Shown: piece after piece, positions 48,050-59,599 of the stretch | How positions within the stretch are numbered: position 1 is the stretch's first letter | Layout: every line of letters starts with the position of its first letter | Position numbers and translations under genes: made by a program | Notes under the pieces: generated by a model | What the model saw: the letters and a program-made list of their open reading frames with translations, nothing else | Database searches by the model: none | What the model was told of the DNA's origin: nothing | Assembly: GCF_003589595.1 (NCBI RefSeq) | Contig: NW_020653200.1 | Location: forward strand, 7,219,268 to 7,283,267 | Direction: 5' to 3' | Length of the DNA: 64,000 nucleotides | Source: Hyposmocoma kahamanoa | Taxonomy: Eukaryota > Arthropoda > Insecta > Lepidoptera > Cosmopterigidae

Positions 48050-48530
48050 CCATATTGACTGAATGGTTATCACGCTGGACTGCGACGTAGAGATCCCGGG
48101 TTCGATTCCCGGGCCGGGAGAAATATTTAATAAAAATGGAAGTACTTTAATTTGCTACCCCGTGAACCCAGTGACGGTTAAATCGTGCAAAATAGCTGCG
48201 CTTGAGTTGAATTTTTTTTTCATGCAGTTAATTTTGATATATATGGTATGCAGCAAGTAGTTAATTTTACCACTCTCTCTCCGCATAAAAATACTTAAAT
48301 AACACAAGCGCAACTACAATCACAAACACCACCACCAAATATACCCAACACGTGGGTTGCATCCTCAGGAGCTGTCGATTGCTCGATGCTCGGCCAAAAA
48401 ATATCTGCATGAAAAAATATTCAACACAAGCGCAGCTATTTCGCACGAGTTAACCGTCACTGGCTTCGCGGAGTACCAAATTAATTTACTTCCATTTTTA
48501 TTAACATGGACTTCCATGAAGTAACGCCTG
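48050..48530. repeat. tRNA-like SINE head with inverted duplicate of its body
   Basis: A head with GAATGGTTATCACGCTGGAC and box B GGGTTCGATTCCCGGG lies at 48060-48120. The body (AAATGGAAGTACTTTAATTT, GTGACGGTTAAATCGTGCAA, TAGCTGCGCTTG) reappears inverted at 48400-48505 (CAAGCGCAGCTATTTCGCAC, GTTAACCGTCACTGG, TACTTCCATTTTTATTAA). The region can fold into a stem of about 100 bp. Confidence 0.6.
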
Positions 48531-50944
48531 AATATATTAATTACTGGGAGAAAAATTTATTAAATATTTATTAGTTGTCTATGTGTGTGTTTCCAAAGTG
48601 TGGTGCTATGAGTGTGTGTGTGATCTCTGGACACACGCTTACAAGTCGTCGGTAGGAAAGGGGTGTGAAAGGGCCGTCAACCGGATCTGGGTATGTAGGT
48701 CGCATCGAGAGTCTTCATGCAATTGGAAAACTGCACTTAAGTGTGACGATGTAGTATATATTCAGAAGGTTTAAAATAATAGAAGAGGCATAACGCTGTT
48801 TTTTAAGAATAGTGGCTCAAATCAAAATATTTCATATTAATTTTTTAATAGAGCTGCGTTCGGAAGTGCCAAAATATTAGTATAAAAAAAAAACACCGAG
48901 CATTTTATTGGTTAAAATAAACAAGTGAGAACATGGACCGGTGTATGATTCGTCAGTTTTTGACTTAAGACGTGCTTCAGTTGTTTTTATTAAAACTTTT
49001 TAATCAGCTACCCCTTGCAATACTAGTTATAAATCTAAAAACTTAAAGATGCGACTCGCATTTGTTTATATTTTTTTCGATAATGAATTGAGATTTGACT
49101 TCACTATCGTAATCTGTTAAAACGGCCATCATAGCCTGCCGGTACTGTAGTAATTTATGTTGTTTTGTTTATAAGTATTCTATTACTGGAACCTACTTTC
49201 ATAGCATGTGTGACGGAAATGAAGTCCTATTGAAAATTGTAATAATTTTATTTCAAGCAAGACCATAAATACAATAAAAGCTGATAAACTAAAGTTAGGG
49301 ATCTCTTATACAGCATATCAGTTTTCTAAATATAATTTTGTGTACGGAATGGGCACTGGGGGTCTTCGAGCCAACGGTTTCGAATCCGAAGGGTGCCGAC
49401 GGGTGAATAAATTGCTAGAGTGAGCAAAAAAAGCCATGTTACTGCGTCGTTAACATGGCTTTTCATTCTTTCTGCCAGTTCAATTAGACGTACGATGTTG
49501 AGTGCTGCTTGCCGCGAGATAGTCAGAGCCCAGCTGGCAGGAAAGATCTGGTTCCACGTTGTAGTATATTTTGCTGCGATGCGATGCGAGGAACAAACTG
49601 ATAAACCAAAGCGAAGGCTTGATTGCTATATGAATGTTTTACTCAGATATGACCGATTAAATGCACCATTGAATTATAGGCCCTCAGTCGCTGCGCCTTA
49701 ATATCTCAGGTATAATTGTTTACGTCTCAAGGTTATTTATTTAAATTTTTTCTATCATTTCTTTCATCCTTGCAAATCTTATCCCTTTTTGTATTTATTA
49801 CTTTTTTATTAGTGATGGCATTGACAGCCCTTTTTAGGTGTGAAACCCCTAACTCTGTTCTATATATGGGGCGTCCAGAAAGAGCTCAATAAGGAAAATG
49901 GGAAAGTGGCGGCTTTACTGGGAACAGTAAAGGATATCCTTTGTTATAATCTTCGTACTCGTACCTAGTTGGTAATTCTCAATATTTTTTAGTCTGGAAG
50001 ACGCCTTGATAACATGGCCACAAAATTGAACATAATTTTTTAACCAACATTAAGTTAATACAAGTTAAGTTTTATTTAACGTAGTTTATCGTTTAATATT
50101 TATGAACGATACTGGCACATAGCTTTTAAAATCACCTTTATTATATGTCTTTTAGCTTTTAAAATAACCTTAACATAACACCGTCTCTAGATCGATTTAG
50201 TACTTAAGATATTTTTTAAAATAAATACTGATATGGGTATTAAAAAAATAAAACTATTACTTTGTCTGTCTTTTTAGTCACGCATCACGCAAAACCTACC
50301 GAAATGCCTCATTGTAGCATGACAGACTTCCCTTAAGTTACGTAATTCGTAATAAAGTCCCCAAGGAGCACACTTTATAAGCCTTAAAACTGTTATATCT
50401 ATAAACAGTCTTCATATGGTATAGATTTAGATAATAGGTCTCTATAAATGGTTTTAGAAAAAGAAATTGTTCTTATAGACTTATTTCACTCAAGTCCAAA
50501 TTTTAACACCTTCTTAATACCAAACAACTTAATTAAGTGTAATCTCTCTTAAGATTTACTCTTATAGTCCTTATTTTAAGTTCGTCTGTAGAACAACTGA
50601 TTATATTTAGCAAAATTGTTCTATACACATCCAGTAAAGCCTATTAATACTCTAAAAACTAGTGTTCTTAAGTTTATTCTAGATATATTTAATTTATAGA
50701 CATTCTGTAGTGTTTGTACTTATTGACAAACACGTTATAGCGCGTCTTTAATAAATTTTAATTAAAAAAATACTACAATTAGGGTTTTTACTCTATTGGA
50801 CGTTGTAAGAGTTCATGCAAAATGGATAAAGTAAAGAATATTAAAAGATCTGGTGGAGGTGGTAAACCTTGGATATTAAGTCACATCATTCGATACAATC
50901 AGCGTTGCCAATGCCAATTGTTCAAAATCCCCAAAAATCACTAT
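48531..50944. other. no recognised gene
   Basis: A 93-codon frame at 49420 (MSKKSHVTASLTWLF) is not recognised and lacks splice or promoter support. The rest is AT-rich. Confidence 0.5.
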
Positions 50945-51170
50945 ATAATAACAATAATAATAACGTACACTCAACATAGCCCCGCACTAGGGAAACCCTG
51001 TGTCGCGGGTGCCATGAACACACACGTGACAAGACAACCACAAATTACATCCAAACTCACGAGAGAAATGAATGTAGGCCATACAAATGTTTCTCCCGAC
51101 CCGGGAATTGAACCTGGGACCTCTGCATGGCAGTCCGGCATGGTAACCGTTCGGCCACGGAGGCCGTTAT
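50945..51170 (-). mobile_element. tRNA-derived SINE, second full copy of the 33.98-kb family
   Basis: Head, box A and box B (GGTTCAATTCCCGGG) and body are nearly the same as at 33975-34175. It has an AATAATAATAA tail at the left. High similarity suggests fairly recent copying. Confidence 0.8.
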
Positions 51171-53486
51171 ATTAATTATAATATTAATTAGATTCAACAT
51201 TAATCTGTAATCAGTCTGAACAAAAAATCATTTTTCTTTGCCTTACAAAATTAAGTAAATTGATTATTTGTTGTGCATTTGGTGACACTATGTTAACGTT
51301 AGAAATAATCAATGAGTTTCAAACCTATATTTAATATTTAAAGTTGACGAGTGGTAAGTTGTTGGAAGTACTAACTGCTCGGCTTTGTTTTTCAATAGCT
51401 GATTTCGTTTTGCTTCATACCAGGGACCGTTCTAAGCGGGAGAAAGAATCGCGAACTCAACATGCTCCGACTGGTAATTTTACAATTCAGAACCAAGTGG
51501 TCTAATAATCATTCTATTTAAGCTGCTTGTTAATTATACGAGGGATGTGCGATGTTGAATAACACGTCGATATAGTCCATCACAGTGTTTCTAACAGTAA
51601 CGATCAAACTAGCGATGCATCAGCAATTGATAGATTAAACAAAATGATAAAATGTTAGAATCATTTTCCTCACATAGCGCCAATCCCCACAAAATTCCCA
51701 GTCTAGTTGAAACTCCCCACAATTTGGGAAATTCCCTACAAATTGGCAACGCCGGATGCAATAGTCGTAATTCGTGCTCGGGCCGGTCATGGCCGGCATT
51801 TGTTTGTTGACAAATAAATAAACATTGTGAAGTAATTCCGTGTTGTGAAATGATAAAAACAATTGAAATAAGCGCGTAAACTACTGTACTTCAATGTTGT
51901 GTATGTGTATTGTGCCGTCTATCAATAGAATACAGTGAAATCATTGTGTGAATGCGGTTGGCGTGAAGAAATAACCTCAATTTTGTAATGAAAATTTTAT
52001 TTCTTCCAACATAAGTTAGATATGTCATTAAAATATTCCTTATATTTATATGATAGGATATTAAAATTTATCCACCTTTCTAGTCATATTATAACACATT
52101 CCATATAATTATACAGAATAACGTTTTTTTGAGACAAATTAGATTTTTTCAATTGTTTTTTTAACCTAGTGTTTTGAAAAGTTTTTTATTTTGTTGGTAG
52201 GTCAATGCATAAAACGCTCACTTTTTCGTATAACCTTATAAAGGTTTTGTAATACTGTCAAATGAAAAAATCGCTTAGAAACATCGCGTTTTGTAGACAA
52301 TCATAAAAATCTCATAGGAGGAATATTCTTCGACAAGTTCAACTACACTAAAGCAAGTAAAAATAATCTTTTCGTATTCTAAAGTTTTTCTATAGATAAA
52401 GCTATAGACAAAATGCTCCCAACTGTGTTTTGAAAAAAGCTTTTAATTCTTATCGCCATTTTTATTTTTAAACAATGACTATGAAGTAGACGAGAAAATT
52501 TTCTTTTCTTTTTAAAAAGTAAATCTAAGTTGAAATTAGCTTGAAGAAGCCTACTTCTTGGAAATGGTTTGTTTTGTGAGTTATTTTGTATATTTAAAAC
52601 CGAAAATCGATAACTGTATTTTTATTAAGATTATATTTTATACATAAATATTTAAAATTTAGCGAGCGCATTACTTTTATGACAGGTTTTACATCACTTT
52701 TCACAATGTATTTAAAGTCGCATTCGTATTTAAAGTTAATTTGCGCTTTCTAACCGATTAAACATTGCGCGAAAAAGTCAGAAATATTATATCTAATTTC
52801 GCCATGTTGCAATTTTGATAGTTTATGTTTTGTAAGTCATTAAATTTGAAATCTATTAGCATTAAGAGAATTGCGTCCTATGTTTGTAACGCTTTAGTAT
52901 TTTGGTTTTAAAATAGCATTACTAAGAGAACTATCATAGACTATAAATTATTTAAAAACTATCTACAAGACTAAATAAAAACTGTCTACATTCTACAAAT
53001 GGCCTTGTAGCATTCTAGAAGGGTTACTTCAGAAAAAAGATAAGAATCACTCTTAACACTACCTACAGATAGTTTCTCAAAACACTCTTGTAATCTACTA
53101 ATAAAGTTGTGCCCACTTTTACTTTAAATTATCTAGAAACCTTCTTCGAGATATCTTGAGGGAATTTGAACTCTTCAAATATTCAATCGAATTAAATTCT
53201 ATTAGATATCTTATAGTATATATTTAGATATGGGTGTGCTGCTTGGGTCTGCCCTACCTAATACGAGATTGTGAGTTATCGACTAGTGCCTCCTTGGTTG
53301 ACAGGCAAGTAGCTAGATTTTTTATCGTAGAATTTTTAGGTTTTTATGTATAAAAAAATACGATTGGCATTATTTTTTTAATTATTAAATTAAAATATAT
53401 ATTAATTTAAAAATGTTTGCCTCTCACTTTTGAGATTGTACATTTAAATACATCAATACATACTCACATATACTTGATGCTTTTTT
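51171..53486. other. no gene seen; AT-rich
   Basis: A CCCCACAA/GGGAAATTCCC-rich piece around 51680-51780 stands out from the AT-rich background but is unexplained. Confidence 0.5.
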
Positions 53487-53630
53487 TCCATCAGGGGAGG
53501 CAGATACCACATCCTTCCACTTAGTATTCTTGAGCTGATTTTCCTTAAGAAAGTCCTCAATTTGGTTGTAGTACTTTCCCCGTGATTGGCTCGTACCAAC
53601 TAGCCCATTCACACTCGCCTTAAAAAGCTC
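53487..53630 (-). CDS. possible coding fragment, unrecognised
   Basis: A minus-strand open stretch encoding GTSQSRGKYYNQIEDFLKEN and then NTKWKDVVSASPDGKKAS, followed by a GTATAT donor-like site. The polar, Lys-rich composition is coding-like, but I do not recognise a family. It may be an exon or part of a mobile element. Confidence 0.25.
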
Positions 53631-53804
53631 CTTTCATTCTTCTTTATTAATTAAGATTCGTAAAAAGTTCCCCATACAAAATGTCATGGTTAATCCGAGA
53701 TTTCTTCCTTACTCCTTACGTTAACTAAAACGAGGCTATGTGACAAAATCATTTTTGAGATATCCTAAAAAGCCATAACCCAGGTAGTATATTTACGTGA
53801 GGCG

Positions 53805-55053
53805 CACTATACGTTTCCGGAATGAATAAGAAAAAAATAATATAAATGGTCAGAAAAGAATTTATTGTTTCTCAAAATATTTTCCGTTAGCGTTAATATT
53901 TACACTTTGTCTTAGGAATGTACCAATTTTGTAAACATTTATGCCACTCCTCCGTGACAATCTCTGAAACATATTTTTCATACTCTTCGACGGCCTCTTC
54001 AGGTAATGAAAATCATTGACCGCGTAACTGATTCTCAATTTTTGGAAATAAATAAAAGTCACAAGGAGCCAGGTCAGGTCTGTACGCGGGATGGCTCAGA
54101 AGGTCAACGTTGTTCACTTTCAAAAATTCTTTTGTCTGTCTGGCCCTGTGAGAACTGGCATTATCGTGGTGCAATATGATACGGCGTTTACGGTTATTTT
54201 TACGAAGTTTGTCAATAACTTCCGGCAAACAAATAGTCGTGTACCAATCACTATTCACGGTACAACGATTCTCCAAAGCAACAGTAGCCACGTGTCCAGT
54301 TTTATTAAAAAAAGAAGCAGTCATCCGCTTAGATGCACTTCGCATGCGCGCCACTTTGGTTGGTTTCGGCTCATCTCGAAAGACCCATACGTTCGATTAC
54401 TGCTTTGTTTTGGGATTGTAACTATAAATCCATATTTCATCACATGTTACTACTTTGTCCCACATCAAATTTTGACGCCCCTTCGTTCAGTCTGGTAAGC
54501 ATGGCATTGCACCAAGTGACGCGATCCGTTTTTTGAGCCACAGTCAAATTGTGTGGGATCCACCGACACAGCTTTTTCACACTCAAATGTTTGTGTAGTA
54601 TTGATTATATTTGACTCATGCCTATGCCTAAAGATGCCCGAATCTCATGGTATGTCACATGAGTGTATGTTTTGATCATACGGCGCACAGCATCGATGTT
54701 TTTGTTGTTCACACCAGTGGACGGGCGACCATCAAGAAATTCGTCACTGAGATTCACACGACCGCGTTTGAATTCTGCAAACCAGCTATAAATAGTCATC
54801 TTGCATGGTGTGTCATCGCCAAAAGCAGTTTGAAGCCGAGCGAATCTCCGCTGAGCTGTTAAATTTTTCACGAGTTAAATCCATGTTAAAGTAGAAAACC
54901 AATTTCTAAAATGACACCACAATGTAAAAACAAGTGACAGTCAGATGAAACAAACTGTATTCTACAGCTAAAGAGTTCCATTTTCAAATGTTGTAATTAC
55001 TTTTTAAATATTGTTTATGTAAGTAGCCAGTGCCGAAAACACATAGTGCGCCC
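53805..55053 (-). mobile_element. mariner transposon, broken copy 2 (reverse orientation)
   Basis: Ends GGCGCACTATACGTTTCCGG (53810) and ACATAGTGCGCCC (55051). The transposase start is at 54884 on the minus strand. Segments 54871-54605 and 54354-54013 carry the same protein as copy 1, including HHDNASSH and RPDLAPCDFYLFP, with the 34-residue spacing from HHD-N to C-D-F that marks D,D34D mariners. Frameshifts near 54600 and elsewhere, and a short N-terminal deletion relative to copy 1, make it inactive. It ends about 180 bp from the viral L remnant. Confidence 0.92.
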
Positions 55054-55129
55054 TATGTATATACCTTTAAACAATTTCAATGTTCCCATAATAATATCCG
55101 ATACGTAAACTAACTTACTGTTTTCAAAT

Positions 55130-57400
55130 AGAGAATTTTCAGCTCTATCTTATCTTTGTGTATTGTAAATGAATCTTCCGATTCAGACTGGATATCTTCC
55201 GAATTTTGGCTCCTGTTTTCGTTGTTTGTTTGTCAATCGAGCCAAGTTGCTCCATTGTCGTCCGTTTTACTTGATGGGATCGGGTCATGTGGGGTTGTTT
55301 TCTTGCTTGGCAAGTCATTTCCACTAAATAAAACTACGAAGTCTGTCGCTTTGTGGAATCCGTCAATTGTTAAGTTTTCATTGAATTCATTTAGGATTGT
55401 ATTTAGAGATGCTGCTTTCGGTTTGATCTGGCGGTATCCGAACAATCTGGCCAAAACTCTAGATATTTGTCCTATTTTCGCCATTTGAGAATCAAGATGA
55501 AAGTTCTTCTCACGCGAATATTTTCCTAGAAAGGAGATATATCTTTTATAGATCGATGCTTTATCTTTATTGTTGGATGTCTTCTTGATCTTTCGAATTG
55601 ACCAAGAGAATAAGAAGTTATTCTCAATAAATTGATGAGCAGTCTTGTGCATAAGAAAGTCACTTTGGGCAAGAGACATCCAGTTGAGAAACCCAACTAT
55701 CAGAGATCCAGTGTTGTAGACCTTTCCGTCTGAATGCGGCAGCGGGGGATATGCATGAACGGAAGTGAGTTGGAGAATAGAATTCAAAGAGATTATCAAT
55801 ATTACATACGGTAATTCATCCGCAATCATGTCCATCCTTATCCTTACGATCTCGGACAGTTGTGCGGAGACTCCAGTTTCGACACCGAGAGTCTCTAGCA
55901 TTACACTGAGGTCTGAGTATGGATCTGTCTTGAACAATTTTGGCACTCCTCTGTACATATTAAATTTTGTCAGTGATCTTGCCCTGTCAAACTCACGTTT
56001 GAGTCCTCGCAAATCACAAAATCACAAGTGTCTTTATGTTAGATTTATTCTGTCCATCTAATACAACATACACTTCTGATGTCTGAGATGATGAAATGTC
56101 TGAGACCGCTAAGCTCACTCTTTCAAACTGGCTCCCGACTCTATCGAGGAGAATAGAGTTTCCGTTAATCAACCTATGTAAAAACGTCTTGTATATTAAC
56201 ACACCATCGTGCTCCAGGACATCGAAAATGTATTCATCTAACATCAATTCGATATTGTCTGACACTGTGTCTTCTCTGCACTCCATATCCAACGTAATGA
56301 GATCTACATGTAGCAGATGCTCTTTCTTTAGTCCCTTGAAATACGCCCGTTTCCCTCATAGAGAGGTCGCTTGGGTTCTCCCATGCTGTGTTTAGATTGA
56401 CACATCGTTGCGAAGCAGGGGCCAGAGCCGTGATGGCAGAGGGAGGTGAAGGTGCTGTGCCTCTAAGATCTACGTCTTCTAGACATAGAAGGCTGTTAAA
56501 GATTAGGCGAGCTGTGGGATTACATCGCAGGATGTAAGATCCTAATCCGCCTGATCCATCTCCACCACATAGTGCATCTTGAAATCTAATGTTGTATCCT
56601 CCTAATATGCTTTGTAGTTTATAATGCGAACCTGTCGCTAGTTACAATTATCTCATGCCGCATATTACCCACTATTTCTATACCACTATCTCTTCGCTCA
56701 ACGGTTGATCAGACTGACTGTGAATCGAATAAGGGATATCAATTTTCATCACAGGGACAATCAGCTCCTGTTTCCAGATCCCTGTATCCGGAAGCCGTCG
56801 CACTTCAATCGGAACGATCTGCTTGCAAGCGTGTCGAATTTCCTGGTCTACTCGGAGCATATTCCTTGTGTCGAACCAGCTTCCTTTATCCTTGATCTTG
56901 GGGTCTCTCAAACTCACTATTTCATGTTTGTGGGTTCTGATTTTGTCTTTTGCGTTCTTGCTCAGCAACGTCACGTACAGAACTCTAATCAGGCTGCTCG
57001 AAACCTTAAGCAATCCTGCCGTCCTGACGTCGTTTATGTCAGAGAAGATCCATAGTTTATTTCGATATGTAATCCCTCTATTCGATCTGATATATTCTGT
57101 GAGGTACTTGTGTCTCATATACGAGCGTCCCAATGCCCCAAAGTCCTTGTTAGACAGGGGGTAAGAAGGGGGCACTTTGTGAGGAACTTCAGAAAAAAGT
57201 GCTTCGAATCCCGGGCTTCGTCAGAGTGATATCATGCAGGGGTTCTGACTGAGAACGTCTATTAGGTAAAGTCCCATGCCCAATAGTGCGTGCTTTTTTG
57301 GGCCTTTTAATCTCAGATATTGCTCTTCGTGAGACACAGTGAATGGAGGCTGCTCTTATTAATCCGTCTAAAATGCCGTTGATGAAATGCCTAGGCAAAA
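55130..57400 (-). pseudogene. endogenous viral element: mononegavirus L (polymerase) gene, 3' third, decayed
   Basis: The reading direction is minus (57400 to 55233). Open pieces at 57398-57189, 57175-56678, about 56640-56340, 56292-56014 and 56012-55233 lie in different frames, broken by frameshifts and stops. Signatures in order: SYPLSNKDFG in the connector region; GGDGSGG (about 56549-56569), the SAM-binding motif of the L methyltransferase; WENPSDLS (about 56365); an Asp in LDME (56289), a Lys in YKTF (56190) and a Glu in SEVYVV (56076), matching the D-K-E part of the K-D-K-E cap methyltransferase; then a C-terminal region of about 250 residues. The N-terminal polymerase core is absent. 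In the virus, L copies and caps RNA; this copy cannot. The order Mononegavirales is well supported; the family (rhabdo-, nyami- or lispi-like) is not decided. Confidence 0.85.
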
Positions 57401-57819
57401 TCTTTCGTTAAATACTAAGCGGGAAGATGGATGAGTCTTGTGCATGATGCTGTTTACAACAGATATTTGATCACAATACATGTCACTTAGCCGCGTTTTA
57501 ATAAATTTTAAATTATTTATATATCTTTAAATGGGTTACTGCAATTAGTTGGGAGTGTGGGTGTTTAACATTGATTAAATCAAAGTAACAAATAAAAAAC
57601 TTATCAGAAACGTTTTCGAAACTTACAAAAACGCAAAGTCAGTCTCAAATGGCACAACAAAACAATGGCAGTCCAGTCGATTTTTGTTTCATTCAAATTA
57701 GACCTAAACAAAAAAATAAAATAACAAACCAGACTTTTGAAAAAATAATGCATTTTTTTGGGGTTTAACCAGTGTTCCACAAAATGAACTGATATGTATA
57801 TAATACTCGTACTAATAGA

Positions 57820-58904
57820 GGGGGCGTATTATGAACTTATAAAAAACCATGCAAGTACCAGGCAATTCTTTTTACGCCTAAAAACTGACTGGATAAAATT
57901 CGTATTTCGACATACATATTTTTCACTGACTTTTTGCTGGTTATTTTGTGTATAACTGGGACTTGACTAGCTCGTGCTTTTTAGTGTAACATTCAAAAAC
58001 ATGGTTGAATATTTACCGGTAAGTTACGGTGCTATATTTGTCACTTAGTTTAAGAGAAAAATAATAGATACGTATTTTTTATGTACGAAAATAAATAAAG
58101 ACACTATACAGTAATAATAATAAGAACAATAATAATAATAATTATAATAATTTATACATTTCAATTTTGGTAGGAAAGAGAAACGCGTAAATTAAGTTTC
58201 CGAACGACGCGACGTCAAACGTAGACGAATTTCCGAGAGTAAATTTTTACTTTATAGTTTGTTGAAAACATGTCAATAATATTTTCAGAATATTTGACTA
58301 TAAATTAAATTGTAAGAAATTATACTTGGCTTTAGTGAAAAATAACCTTAGTCTCAACCAATAAATCGGTGGATTTTGTAGGTCTCAACATGTGCGGTTC
58401 AAGTTCATCGCAAAGATTGTGGACCATATCTTTGCTAAGCCGGTATCTTTTCATAAATTGTTGTGCATCCATTTCAAACTTATCACTACGATCTCGCAGT
58501 TGTCTTCTTTGGATTTTTCCACATTATTATCGTGTGAAGCACCATATTTGAGATACTCAAACATTTCGTATTCATCGCACATGATGAAATCATTTCCTAA
58601 AAATATATAAACTGAAAATTATAATAATTATTATACAATTATACACAAAACAATTCAATAAAAGCTACACCAAGACACTGTAAACTGAATGGTTTATTGC
58701 GGTTATTTTTTGACAGATCAAACGTGAATAAAATTTCAAAATAACGCGTGTAATACGATGTTGCCAGCCAAACTTTCGGCAGAAGACAGCCTGGTGTCAC
58801 GTGACCGCTGACTGGCTGGTATTACCAGTTCATAATACGAAATTACAAGGAAGTTAACTTTACGGCGTAAACTGCGTGGAAATAAGAGTTCATATTAGGC
58901 CCCC
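57820..58904. mobile_element. PIF/Harbinger-type element (short deleted copy)
   Basis: The ends GGGGGCGTATTATGAACT (57820-57837) and AGTTCATATTAGGCCCCC (58887-58904) are inverted repeats with two mismatches, and enclose the Harbinger nuclease fragment. The length of about 1.1 kb and the missing catalytic region mark it as an internally deleted copy. A clear 3-bp target duplication was not found. Confidence 0.5.
58330..58560 (-). mobile_element. PIF/Harbinger nuclease fragment
   Basis: On the minus strand, after a frameshift, the stretch FMKRYRLSKDMVHNLCDELE followed by PHMLRPT matches the N-terminal part of HARBI1-like Harbinger nucleases (pattern F-x-K-R-Y-R-L-S-K-D...LCDEL). The catalytic DDE part is not found. 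It sits between inverted ends at 57820 and 58904. Confidence 0.65.
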
Positions 58905-59029
58905 AGGAGTCAGTGTCCTCTCTCAACATTTGGCAACGTTTTTATTTTTGTTTAGTTCTAGATAACGTATAGATTACTAACTATTTACTCATTGAATAAA
59001 ACATGACTAAATGCACTCAGATCATTCAG

Positions 59030-59215
59030 AGTCCAGAATAGACCACATAGACCACAAAATCACTTGTATCACCGAGGCCAGTCGTACCACTCAGACTACT
59101 TATATCACTGACAATTCAGACTACTAAGACGGCCCAGTTTACTAAGACCACCCAAGACAATCAGGCTACCCACGACAATCAGGCCACCCAGCCACTAACA
59201 CCATTCATATTTCAT
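59030..59215. repeat. degenerate short tandem repeat, ACC/CAG-rich
   Basis: Loose repeats built on phrases such as ACTAAGACCACCCAAGAC, AATCAGGCTACCCACGAC and AATCAGGCCACCCAG, with a period of 9-18 bases. Frames are interrupted by stops, so coding use is unlikely. Confidence 0.5.
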
Positions 59216-59599
59216 GGAGTCTTCTGAATATGGAGTTCAATTAAAGTACTTTAGAAATTGTACCAACAATAACAGTGATACTGTCGCCACTTTGTAGGTT
59301 ATTGAATATAGAGTAGACTGTAAAACATACCTGGTTCAGAATATTCTCAATATAGATATTGAGGGATGCCAAAATAAATTTTCTTTATAGGTATACATGT
59401 ATGCGGATAGGAAGACACTGAACCAAGGTGAAAATGCTCATAACTCTACATATTATGCTACGACGAGGAAACCAAAGTGGTAGTTCGGTTTCATGAGTTT
59501 CTTGAATAATTTTTTTTGGCAAACTCCCTATCTTTGTGAAGAAGCACAGGATATTTCAAATCTTATGGCCAGATTGTGCGTGTGGGGTAGTGTTTTTAT

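Noticed and set aside
48060..48120. tRNA gene candidate
   Set aside because: Only a strong box B and T-arm; no full cloverleaf, and it is attached to a repeat body.
49420..49701. 93-codon frame as a gene
   Set aside because: No family features, no splice logic, and no support besides the open frame.
54091..54498. 135-codon plus-strand frame
   Set aside because: Antisense shadow of mariner copy 2.
56705..57164. plus-strand frames of 113-116 codons
   Set aside because: Antisense shadows of the viral L remnant, whose minus-strand reading carries the conserved motifs.
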